DNA from: Phycisphaerales bacterium
Lineage (GTDB): Bacteria; Planctomycetota; Phycisphaerae; Phycisphaerales; SM1A02
DNA: 6,131 bases
Reading direction: 5' to 3'
Assembly (NCBI GenBank): GCA_030748455.1
Contig: JASMLY010000069.1
Coordinates: 1 to 6,131, forward strand
The position numbers were made by a program, and so were the translations under genes. The notes below the pieces were generated by a model, which worked only from the letters and a program-made list of their open reading frames with translations, did no database searches and was not told the origin of the DNA. Each line of letters starts with the position of its first letter. Positions within the stretch are counted from its first letter, which is position 1. This document shows positions 1 through 5,802 of the stretch, in pieces.

Positions 1-1206
1 TGGAGTACCGAAATCCGAAATAATAATCGGAAAATCTACATGCAGAAATTCGTCAAGTTTCGCGCTCATGAGCATAAGATCACGAGTTGCCCTTCCACCT
101 TGACCACCTACAAGACACTGAACCCCCAGCGCATCGAGTGAGACGCCCTCTTGAGCTAATCTCGATAAAAACACGTGTGCATTACACGCACCAGGCGTCG
201 TCGCAACAAATTCAGAAAATGTCTCTGCGATTTCAATCATCACCTTTGATTCTTGCCTTCCTTGCTTGACTAGAAGGCGAGCAGTTCGTACAAGGTCAAC
301 CAAATTCGGCAAAGATAGTTGCACATGCCTGTTAAGATTTAACCCGGCTGCAACATTCCAAAAAAGAACTGCGGCACCGTACCTTTGTACTACACGTTCG
401 ATATGGTCATAACATTTATCACGAAACAAAGAATAATCATGCTCTGTTTTTTTAACCCACTCTGGGATTCCATCCTTTGAAGTAAAGTCTAGCAATGGTC
501 CAGCGATAATATGTTTCTTGTGATCACGAGCCCACTTTACCCAACGATCAATAGAACCCCATTGAAAGTCCCCTTCTTCTGGTTCAATTTCCGACCATTG
601 CATTGGAATTTTTACAATATCAATAGTATTGCTTACAAGATCTCGGAGCGGTTCATCAAATCTCTGAGATGCGATGTTTACACCAAGAGTTGAGCTGGAA
701 GCATTTTTTGTAGCGTACCGGCGGTGTAACAAAATTTGTGCATGCGCCATCGCAAGGCGTTCAGAAGCATCTATCGAAATTTCTAATGCTCGTCTTGCCA
801 AATCGTTTGCCTTATTTTGATTGGCGCACACAAGGGCTTTCGTAAAAATCAATCGAGATTCTTCCCAGAGTTGTACTGCAGGGTTGTCTTCAGAAAGATG
901 AAAAAGACTCCAGTTTTCACTCAAATCAAGGAATGACTTAATGCGATGCCTCGCCAATTCAAGTGAAAGCATGTATGGCTTCACTCGACGAGGAAGAATT
1001 GAAGTCTGGAGCATCAAGCGACCAGCACTCCCAGCATCGTAAAGTAAACCGATTGCGAAATTTGCATGCCCATCAGCGTCAGCAGTTATTATTCCATTTT
1101 CAATTGTAACCCTGCCCGGAATCACTTGATTATCTCTCGTGAGGAGGTGAACGTTGACGAGTTTTTCGGCAATACTATTCTGGCTACAAAGGGTAAAACG
1201 AATCAT
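1..1206 (-). CDS. GH10 endo-xylanase-like protein, catalytic glutamates not conserved (3' end outside window)
   Basis: The minus-strand frame is open from the ATG at 1206 to the window edge (402 codons, no stop seen). An in-frame TAG at 1215-1213 rules out an earlier start. Residues 1-170 form an N-terminal region (YDAGSAGRLMLQTSILPRR, SLELARHRIK, ASERLAMAHAQILLHRRY) of the kind I associate with planctomycete GH10-like proteins. From about 174 a GH10 TIM-barrel pattern follows: LGVNIASQRF, KIPMQWSEIEPEEGDFQW (199-216), then WVKWARDHKKHIIAGPLL. Two sites look degenerate. The acid/base motif WDVVNEA reads WNVAAGL (283-289), without Glu. The nucleophile strand, usually ITE, reads ISDFG (396-400), with Asp. 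No signal peptide is visible, so a cytoplasmic location is suggested. The fold is fairly sure; xylanase activity is doubtful, and a carbohydrate-binding or altered-specificity role is possible. It is divergent from purC. Confidence 0.75.
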   Translation of the reverse strand, partial: MIRFTLCSQNSIAEKLVNVHLLTRDNQVIPGRVTIENGIITADADGHANFAIGLLYDAGSAGRLMLQTSILPRRVKPYMLSLELARHRIKSFLDLSENWSLFHLSEDNPAVQLWEESRLIFTKALVCANQNKANDLARRALEISIDASERLAMAHAQILLHRRYATKNASSSTLGVNIASQRFDEPLRDLVSNTIDIVKIPMQWSEIEPEEGDFQWGSIDRWVKWARDHKKHIIAGPLLDFTSKDGIPEWVKKTEHDYSLFRDKCYDHIERVVQRYGAAVLFWNVAAGLNLNRHVQLSLPNLVDLVRTARLLVKQGRQESKVMIEIAETFSEFVATTPGACNAHVFLSRLAQEGVSLDALGVQCLVGGQGGRATRDLMLMSAKLDEFLHVDFPIIISDFGTP

Positions 1207-1212
1207 TTGAGT

Positions 1213-1227
1213 CTACAAGTATTGTAG
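1213..1227. promoter_or_regulatory. Perfect inverted repeat CTACAA-GTA-TTGTAG in the divergent purC/GH10-like gap
   Basis: Six-base arms flank a 3-base spacer. The hexamer CTACAA occurs again at 1184-1189 (inside the GH10-like gene) and at 1254-1259, where it overlaps the proposed purC -10. The palindrome also overlaps the proposed -10 of the GH10-like gene (1221-1226). It could be a repressor operator, or simply two overlapping -10-like hexamers. The function is inferred only. Confidence 0.3.
1221..1226 (-). promoter_or_regulatory. Candidate -10 (TACAAT) of the GH10-like gene
   Basis: Read on the minus strand, TACAAT lies 14 nt before the ATG at 1206, which would give a leader of about 8 nt. 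No Shine-Dalgarno sequence and no convincing -35 are visible. Confidence 0.3.
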
Positions 1228-1254
1228 TTTCCACTTCTTAGGGTGTGTGGACGC

Positions 1255-1260
1255 TACAAT
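1255..1260 (+). promoter_or_regulatory. Candidate -10 (TACAAT) of purC, leaderless
   Basis: TACAAT is followed by 7 nt and then the ATG at 1268, so transcription would begin at or one base before the start codon. This placement argues against the earlier GTG (1247) and ATG (1259) starts, which would lie upstream of or inside the hexamer. No -35 is apparent. Confidence 0.4.
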
Positions 1261-1267
1261 GCAAATC

Positions 1268-2218
1268 ATGAACACTACTGAATCCGCCGTCTATGAAACC
1301 CACCTCCCTTTTGACCAGCGCCGCCAAGGCAAAGTCCGAGATATCTACCAAATCCCTGCAAAAAATGGGCAAACTGGGATGGTTTTAATTATCGCAAGTG
1401 ACCGAATCAGCGCATTTGATGTCGTTATGCCAAATCCAGTGACCGGAAAGGGTCGAGAGCTTACGACAATTAGTTGCAAGTGGTTTGATTTCATTCGTGA
1501 TCTCGGAATAATTCAAGACCATTTAATTTCGACGAATCCAGAGGATGTTCCGGATCTTGACCCTTCACTCTATGATCAATGCGAGGGACGCATGATGCTA
1601 GGGCGGGCTTGCGAAGTAATTCCTGTCGAGTTCGTCGTTCGCGGGTACTTGGCGGGCAGCGGTTGGAAGGAATATCAAAACGATGGGACGGTTTGCGGGA
1701 TTCCACTCCCTCAGGGGTTACAACTTTCAAGCAAATTACCTGAACCAATATTTACTCCAGCAACAAAAGCTGTTGAAGGACATGACGAAAACATTGATTT
1801 TGAAACAGCGTGTGAGATTGCAGGACGCGATGTGATGGAACGTTTGCGAGCTGTCTCTCTTGAAATGTATACAAAGGCAGCAGAGTATGCGTCTGAGCGT
1901 GGCATCATTCTTGCCGACACTAAATTTGAATTTGGATATGCTCTTGATGAAGCGGGCAATGCAACCGACGAGTTGCTCTTGATTGACGAAGTGCTCACTC
2001 CAGACAGTTCACGGTTCTGGCCAGCAGACGAATACGAAGTTGGACGAGAACAAGATAGTTTCGACAAACAGTATGTTCGTAATTGGCTTGAGACAATAGT
2101 CGCTTCTGGCGATTGGGACAAAACACCTCCAGGGCCTGAACTTCCCTCCGAAATCATCGAAGGCACAGTCTCCCGCTATCGCGAAGCCGCCACCCGCCTC
2201 TTTTCCTCACCCATTTAA
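1268..2218 (+). CDS. purC: Phosphoribosylaminoimidazole-succinocarboxamide (SAICAR) synthase
   Basis: This cytoplasmic enzyme of de novo purine synthesis joins CAIR and aspartate using ATP to form SAICAR. From the ATG at 1268 it has 316 residues, matching the longer yeast-ADE1-like form rather than the roughly 237-residue E. coli form. Clear family blocks appear in order: QGKVRDIY near the N-terminus, IIASDRISAFDVVMP, EVIPVEFVVRGYLAGSGWKEY, EGHDENI, GIILADTKFEFG, LLIDEVLTPDSSRFWP and SFDKQYVRNWL. GTG 1247 and ATG 1259 are in-frame alternatives; 1268 is preferred because a -10-like TACAAT ends 7 nt before it and no ribosome-binding site precedes any of the three. The TAA stop lies at the first base of a palindromic repeat array. 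The gene is convergent with folD, whose one-carbon chemistry feeds the same pathway. Confidence 0.96.
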   Translation: MNTTESAVYETHLPFDQRRQGKVRDIYQIPAKNGQTGMVLIIASDRISAFDVVMPNPVTGKGRELTTISCKWFDFIRDLGIIQDHLISTNPEDVPDLDPSLYDQCEGRMMLGRACEVIPVEFVVRGYLAGSGWKEYQNDGTVCGIPLPQGLQLSSKLPEPIFTPATKAVEGHDENIDFETACEIAGRDVMERLRAVSLEMYTKAAEYASERGIILADTKFEFGYALDEAGNATDELLLIDEVLTPDSSRFWPADEYEVGREQDSFDKQYVRNWLETIVASGDWDKTPPGPELPSEIIEGTVSRYREAATRLFSSPI

Positions 2219-2311
2219 TTACCTCCGAGGTCATTGATTCCTCTAATTACCCCTAATTACCTCCGAGGTCATTAATTCCTCTAATTACCCCTAATTACCT
2301 CGGAGGTAATT
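2217..2311. repeat. 38-bp tandem repeat with palindromic 19-bp core, 2.5 copies (array A)
   Basis: Units begin at 2217, 2255 and 2293, exactly 38 bp apart. The first two units differ at one base (2236 against 2274). Each starts with a 19-bp inverted repeat: AATTACCTCCGAGGTCATT at 2217 and 2255 (9-base arms, one mismatch, 1-base centre) and AATTACCTCGGAGGTAATT at 2293 (perfect arms). In the third unit the centre and its neighbours look like the reverse-complement orientation. The array occupies nearly the whole gap between the convergent purC and folD stops; its first two bases are the AA of the purC TAA. As RNA, each palindrome can fold into a stem of about 7 bp on either strand, so a bidirectional terminator or 3'-end stabiliser is plausible. 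There is no U-tract, so it is not a classical intrinsic terminator. Confidence 0.9.
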
Positions 2312-2314
2312 AAG

Positions 2315-3169
2315 TTATTCGGCGGCCTGCACGGTATTGCGGAGCAGCATTGCAACGGTCATCGGTCCAACGCCGCCTGGAACGGGGGATATGAAGCCAG
2401 CAACTTTTTTGACTGCCTCATAATCGACATCACCAACCGTACGTTTTTTCCCGTCCTCACCAACAATTCGGTTGATACCAACATCAATCACAACGGCGCC
2501 TTCTTGCACAATATCAGCGGTAACTAAATTGTGTACCCCAGCAGCCGTCACAAGAATATCTGCGTTCCGTGTTAAAGTTTCTTGGTTTGAAGTATGTTCG
2601 TTCGTCGAAATCACCGTCGCCTCGGCTTGCATCAGCAAGACTGCGACTGGCTTGCCAACAATGGTACTTGCCCCAACACAAACCGCTTGCTTGCCTCGAA
2701 TCTCCATACCAGTCGATTCAATCATCTCCATCACAGCCAGTGCCGTGCAAGGGACTAAACTCCTGCGCCCAAAAACAATATTACCAATATTCGCAGGATT
2801 CACACCTTCAACATCTTTGTCAACAGCAATCATTGTTTGAATGGCATCTGTATCAACGCTTTCTGGCAATGGCATATGCACCATTATCGCAGTCACCATA
2901 GGATTTCCGTTGAGGGCATCGATTGTCGCTACCACCTCTTTGTGGCTTGCTGACTCTGGCAATTCATGCAAGTTATATTCAATCCCAACAGCGTTACATG
3001 CTTTCTCCTGATTTTTAGCATACAAATGTGCTCCCTGATCTCCCCCAACAAGAACTGCATCAAGCCGAACACATTTTCCGCGGTCTTTCAAACCATCCAC
3101 CCGAACCGCAAGGGAGTCCTTCACCTTCGCCGCCAAAGCGCGTCCATCAATAATCGTTGCGTTTGCCAT
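2315..3169 (-). CDS. folD: FolD: methylene-THF dehydrogenase / methenyl-THF cyclohydrolase, variant active site
   Basis: FolD normally interconverts 5,10-methylene-, 5,10-methenyl- and 10-formyl-THF with NADP. The 284-residue product has the usual length and blocks: IIDGRALAAK, PLPESVD, KDVEGVNPANIG, VPCTALAV, the Rossmann loop VGASTIVGKP (165-174), ADILVTAAG, GAVVIDVGINR, VGDVDY and SPVPGGVGPMTVAML. The start at 3169 (MANATIIDGR) is chosen over 3217 because homology begins there and a TATCCT hexamer lies 8 nt upstream; the longer form would overlap the coaX start. The oddity is in the active site. Aligned by eye to E. coli and human enzymes, Tyr50 matches Tyr52, but the catalytic Lys56 position is Gln54, Gln100 is His98, and Asp125 is Glu121. 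Human Lys56 mutants lose cyclohydrolase but keep dehydrogenase activity, so this may be mainly a dehydrogenase. The family call is certain; the activity inference is moderate. Confidence 0.95.
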   Translation of the reverse strand: MANATIIDGRALAAKVKDSLAVRVDGLKDRGKCVRLDAVLVGGDQGAHLYAKNQEKACNAVGIEYNLHELPESASHKEVVATIDALNGNPMVTAIMVHMPLPESVDTDAIQTMIAVDKDVEGVNPANIGNIVFGRRSLVPCTALAVMEMIESTGMEIRGKQAVCVGASTIVGKPVAVLLMQAEATVISTNEHTSNQETLTRNADILVTAAGVHNLVTADIVQEGAVVIDVGINRIVGEDGKKRTVGDVDYEAVKKVAGFISPVPGGVGPMTVAMLLRNTVQAAE

Positions 3170-3177
3170 GAAGTGGC

Positions 3178-3186
3178 AGGATACCA
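3178..3186 (-). promoter_or_regulatory. Candidate extended -10 (TGGTATCCT) of folD, leaderless
   Basis: On the minus strand, TATCCT preceded by TGG (an extended -10 pattern) ends 8 nt before the ATG at 3169. Transcription would start within about two bases of the start codon. No Shine-Dalgarno sequence is present. Confidence 0.4.
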
Positions 3187-3190
3187 ACGA

Positions 3191-3196
3191 TACAAT
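3191..3196 (+). promoter_or_regulatory. Candidate -10 (TACAAT) of coaX, leaderless
   Basis: TACAAT is followed by exactly 6 nt and the ATG at 3203, so +1 would be the A of the start codon. It is the same hexamer seen before purC. The folD -10 lies only 7 bp away on the other strand, inside a 33-bp divergent gap. Confidence 0.45.
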
Positions 3197-3202
3197 ACCT
3201 TG

Positions 3203-3985
3203 ATGAGCACAGATCACCCCTTCTTAGCAATTACTGTCGGTAATACCCGAACTTCAATCGCAACCTTCAAAGAAAATGCGATCGATGAACTTTCCTCGTT
3301 CAACTCATCAGCCACAAGTGACATTGTTGAACAAGCATTGATTTATTGGAACGAACTTGATGGTGAAAGCCCACAAATCGTGATGGCATCATCAAATGAA
3401 ACCGCTGGAGACGCCATAAAAGGCATGCTCGCGGACCAGACTTCGAAACAAATATGGGATATTGGCGAAGATGTCCCTGTTGCTATTGGAAGGCATCTCG
3501 ACCCTGAAACAATTACAGGCGTCGATCGCCTTCTCAACGCAGCTGCTGCATGGGAATTATCAAACCAAGCATGTATCGTGGTTGATGCGGGCACTTGTGT
3601 CACTGTAGATTTTGTTGATGGCGAGGGCACCTTTCACGGAGGCGCAATTGCTCCAGGCGCCAAGATGCAATTACAAGCAATGCACAATGGAACTTCTGCC
3701 CTTCCAGATGTTGAGTTTGAGCGCCCACTTCGAGAAGCATTCGGCAAGAACACTGCTCAAGCAATGTTGCAGGGCGTCTACCATGGAATTCATGGCATGG
3801 TCCGCCAACTCTCTGAGCAATACGCCTCTAGATACGGCGCCTATCCACGCATTCTTGCAACAGGTGGTGACGCTGAACTCCTTTTCGAAGATGATGAACT
3901 TATTGAGCAGATTATTCCTAGCTTGCAGTTGCAAGGCATTGCAATTTCAGTCAAACACGCAATGACTATCGAAGAAGATGTCTAA
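3203..3985 (+). CDS. coaX: Type III pantothenate kinase
   Basis: CoaX catalyses the first step of CoA synthesis, ATP-dependent phosphorylation of pantothenate, in the cytoplasm. The 260-residue product is the usual family length. It has the ASKHA-fold motifs: N-terminal phosphate loop AITVGNTRTSIA (9-20), GVDRLLNAAAAW (106-117) with the presumed catalytic Asp108, CIVVDAGTCVTVDFVDG (124-140), FHGGAIAPG (144-152) and ATGGDAELL (219-227). One deviation is that the first loop normally reads D-x-G-N-T, and here the Asp is Thr11. The frame stays open upstream to 2966, but that extension overlaps folD antisense and lacks homology. ATG 3203 is supported by the family N-terminus and the TACAAT six bases ahead of it. 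The 3' end overlaps the MnmE-like gene by 8 bp, which suggests one operon with translational coupling. Confidence 0.93.
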   Translation: MSTDHPFLAITVGNTRTSIATFKENAIDELSSFNSSATSDIVEQALIYWNELDGESPQIVMASSNETAGDAIKGMLADQTSKQIWDIGEDVPVAIGRHLDPETITGVDRLLNAAAAWELSNQACIVVDAGTCVTVDFVDGEGTFHGGAIAPGAKMQLQAMHNGTSALPDVEFERPLREAFGKNTAQAMLQGVYHGIHGMVRQLSEQYASRYGAYPRILATGGDAELLFEDDELIEQIIPSLQLQGIAISVKHAMTIEEDV

Positions 3986-4991
3986 AACAACGTGGACGTT
4001 ACTCACGCCTCCAAGCCAAGGCGCGATTTCTATTATTCAATTAGCAGGGAACGTCACGACGACCCTTTCTCAAATCGCAAACCGATCGAATTGGATTGAG
4101 GGCAGACTTTACCTCGTTGACATTCCAGAAATCGACGAGGCGGTTGCTGTGCAAATTAACAATCAGCTCGCACACATTATGCCACACGGCGGGATGCAAA
4201 TCCTACGCAAACTCGCCAAGCGCTTTAGCGAACTTGGCATTGAGCAAACAGATGAACCACAATTTCCTGAAGCGCAAGACGAAATCGAAGCCGTGATGCT
4301 CAAAACACTTTCAATTGCAGAGAGCCCACTTGCAGTGGAGTTATTGCTTAAGCAGCCGGAAAAATTGCGAGGCACAACTCCAGTAGAAGACGATCTGAAG
4401 CGTGCAGCGATTCTGAACCATCTTATCTTCCCACCAAAAGTTGTATTGCTTGGGTCCCCCAATACCGGTAAAAGTACGCTGATGAATGCGCTAACAAAAC
4501 AAGACTCTTCCATAGTCCACGACCTTCCGGGCGCAACTCGTGATGCTGTTGGTGCTCGCATAAACTGCGGCGGGCTCGTGCTTGACTTGTACGACCTTCC
4601 CGGCTTTCGCGATTCCGATGATGCCGTCGAACAAGAAGCAATAACAATTGCAAAAAAAATCGCTACCCAAGCCATCCTAACAATTCTTATTGCCGATGAC
4701 ACACACGATTGGCTTGCCTATTCTGACCCTGCTACCAATTCTGGCTCTGCTGCCCAAGTTGGCTCAGAGCCAACTTGGCTCAGAGCCAACTTGGCTCAGA
4801 GCCAAATTAAAATTGCGACAAAAGCTGATAATCAAAAGCGTACAGATGCAGCCCTTTGCGTCAGTGCACACACTGGCGAAAACATGCAAGAACTTACACT
4901 TCTCATTCGCGATGCAATTGTTCCCTCGGAAGTATTAAATCATGATGGTCCGTGGTTTTTTCCCGGCAGTTACAGTCCAACTGATGAGTAA
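3978..4991 (+). CDS. Truncated MnmE/TrmE-like GTPase lacking the C-terminal cysteine motif
   Basis: The 337-residue protein resembles MnmE, the GTPase that with MnmG modifies tRNA wobble U34, but is about 110 residues shorter. Residues 7-24 (TLLTPPSQGAISIIQLAG) recall the MnmE folate-binding domain, and MPHGG (68-72) its conserved HGG. The usual PGEFT-RAFLNGK region that follows is missing or unrecognisable. The G domain is intact: P-loop GSPNTGKS (159-166), GATRD (185-189), DLPG (206-209, in place of DTAG), TKAD (281-284) and SAHTG (296-300). The protein ends in PWFFPGSYSPTDE with no FC(I/V)GK cysteine motif, so canonical U34 chemistry is unlikely. Residues 261-276 are encoded by a triple palindromic DNA repeat just before TKAD. 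It is coupled to coaX by an 8-bp overlap and has no promoter of its own that I can see. Its exact role is unknown; a GTP-dependent switch is safe to say. Confidence 0.8.
   Translation: MSKTTWTLLTPPSQGAISIIQLAGNVTTTLSQIANRSNWIEGRLYLVDIPEIDEAVAVQINNQLAHIMPHGGMQILRKLAKRFSELGIEQTDEPQFPEAQDEIEAVMLKTLSIAESPLAVELLLKQPEKLRGTTPVEDDLKRAAILNHLIFPPKVVLLGSPNTGKSTLMNALTKQDSSIVHDLPGATRDAVGARINCGGLVLDLYDLPGFRDSDDAVEQEAITIAKKIATQAILTILIADDTHDWLAYSDPATNSGSAAQVGSEPTWLRANLAQSQIKIATKADNQKRTDAALCVSAHTGENMQELTLLIRDAIVPSEVLNHDGPWFFPGSYSPTDE
4759..4805. repeat. Three tandem 16-bp palindromes inside the GTPase coding sequence (array C)
   Basis: TTGGCTCAGAGCCAA (7-base arms around one A) occurs at 4759-4773, 4775-4789 and 4791-4805, identical in all three copies and separated by single C residues. 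The junctions are palindromic too (GAGCCAA-C-TTGGCTC), so the whole 47 bp is nearly self-complementary: 21 of 23 positions pair around 4782. The period of 16 is not a multiple of 3, so the copies are read in three different frames, as GSEPT, WLRAN and LAQSQ. Three copies add 48 bp and therefore keep the gene in frame. The array lies about 165 bp beyond the fabI stop on the antisense side. Confidence 0.92.
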
Positions 4992-5737
4992 CCGCAATCC
5001 ACGTACAAAACCTGCCCCGTCACGCCCGAAGACATATCGCTAAGCAAGTAAACCGCAGAGTTCCCAACATCTTCACCCGTCACATTTCGCTTGAGTGGCG
5101 CTTTTTCTTCGACCCAGTCAAGAATCGAACTAAACCCGCCGACTGCCATCGATGAAAGCGTTTTCAAAGGACCGCCACTAATCGAGTTCACCCGAATATT
5201 TTTCTCACCAAGTTCCATCGCAAGGTACCGAGTTGCTGACTCAAGCGCACTTTTCGCAACGCCCATGACGTTATAGCCGGGCACTGCTTTGACTGCACCA
5301 AGGTAACTCATCGAAATGATTGAGCCACCATCTTTCATAAGGGGAGCCGCTCGATTTGCCATCGCCATCAATGTGTACGCGCTAATGTCAAGCGCCTGCG
5401 TGTAGACCTCGCGCGGGGTTGCTGCAAATTTGCCTTCTTTGAGCCAGTCCTTATCTGCAAAGGCAATTGAGTGAACCAAAAAATCGATTTCACCAAGATC
5501 TCCAAAGACCTTGTCCAAGTCCTCATCGGATCCAGCATCCATCGAAATAAGATTTGGTTCGCTGATGCCAATTGCCTCAAGTGCTTTTCGGCATCGCCGT
5601 TCCATTTTCTCTCCAGGCAAGTGTGTAAATACACACTCTGCACCATTTTCAACGAGCGATTTTGCGATGTACCAAGCGTAACTTCGTTCATTGGCAATGC
5701 CAACGACGAGACCTTTTTTGCCTTGCATAATTGTCAT
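4970..5737 (-). CDS. fabI: Enoyl-[acyl-carrier-protein] reductase (NADH)
   Basis: FabI reduces trans-2-enoyl-ACP in the last step of each fatty-acid elongation cycle. From the ATG at 5737 it has 255 residues and the classic short-chain dehydrogenase-like layout: GKKGLVVGIANERSYAWYIA (cofactor loop), DFLVHSIAFADKD, LDISAYTLMAMA, SMSYLGA with Tyr145, YNVMGVAK with catalytic Tyr155 and Lys162 (Tyr-x6-Lys), RVNSISGGPLKTL (substrate loop) and VDCGY. These numbers match E. coli FabI (146, 156, 163) within one residue, which supports this start; ATG 5746 and 5728 are in-frame alternatives. Small departures are Tyr for Ile in the SIAW cofactor motif and DCG for DGG near the end. The 3' end overlaps the convergent MnmE-like gene by 22 bp, so there is no room for a terminator between them. 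Confidence 0.95.
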   Translation of the reverse strand: MTIMQGKKGLVVGIANERSYAWYIAKSLVENGAECVFTHLPGEKMERRCRKALEAIGISEPNLISMDAGSDEDLDKVFGDLGEIDFLVHSIAFADKDWLKEGKFAATPREVYTQALDISAYTLMAMANRAAPLMKDGGSIISMSYLGAVKAVPGYNVMGVAKSALESATRYLAMELGEKNIRVNSISGGPLKTLSSMAVGGFSSILDWVEEKAPLKRNVTGEDVGNSAVYLLSDMSSGVTGQVLYVDCGYSSVGL

Positions 5738-5744
5738 GGCGTGC

Positions 5745-5750
5745 ATGATA
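5745..5750 (-). promoter_or_regulatory. Candidate -10 (TATCAT) of fabI, leaderless
   Basis: On the minus strand TATCAT ends 7 nt before the ATG at 5737, the same geometry as purC and coaX. A competing -10 is TATACT (5784-5779, minus strand), which would give a leader of about 35 nt. No Shine-Dalgarno sequence precedes any of the three possible fabI starts. Confidence 0.35.
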
Positions 5751-5780
5751 CCCTCACAAACGACTCTGGGCTATACAGAG

Positions 5781-5786
5781 TATAAT
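5781..5786 (+). promoter_or_regulatory. Consensus -10 (TATAAT) of tRNA-Arg
   Basis: A perfect TATAAT lies 16 bp before the mature tRNA 5' end, predicting a 5' leader of about 10 nt to be removed by RNase P. No clear -35 is seen. It overlaps TATACT on the other strand, so fabI and the tRNA may fire divergently from one AT-rich core. A CTCTG/CAGAG inverted repeat (5764-5780) sits just upstream. Confidence 0.45.
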
Positions 5787-5802
5787 TCGCATCCCTACCC
5801 GA

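Noticed and set aside
2217..2311. CRISPR array
   Set aside because: The 19-bp intervals between palindromes are nearly identical to each other, so they are not unique spacers; it is a simple tandem repeat.
2966..3202. N-terminal extension of CoaX from an upstream ATG
   Set aside because: It runs antisense to folD, has no resemblance to the family N-terminus, and the -10-like TACAAT directly precedes ATG 3203.
3170..3217. Longer FolD start at 3217
   Set aside because: The additional 16 residues have no family similarity, would overlap the coaX start, and lie upstream of the proposed -10.
4163..4702. 179-codon antisense open frame within the MnmE-like gene
   Set aside because: Serine- and arginine-rich composition typical of a shadow frame opposite a real gene; no domain recognised. 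The same applies to the antisense frames in purC, coaX and fabI.
3978..4991. Canonical mnmE (tRNA modification GTPase)
   Set aside because: It is too short and lacks the C-terminal cysteine motif and the PGEFT/RAFLNGK block, so the gene symbol was withheld.
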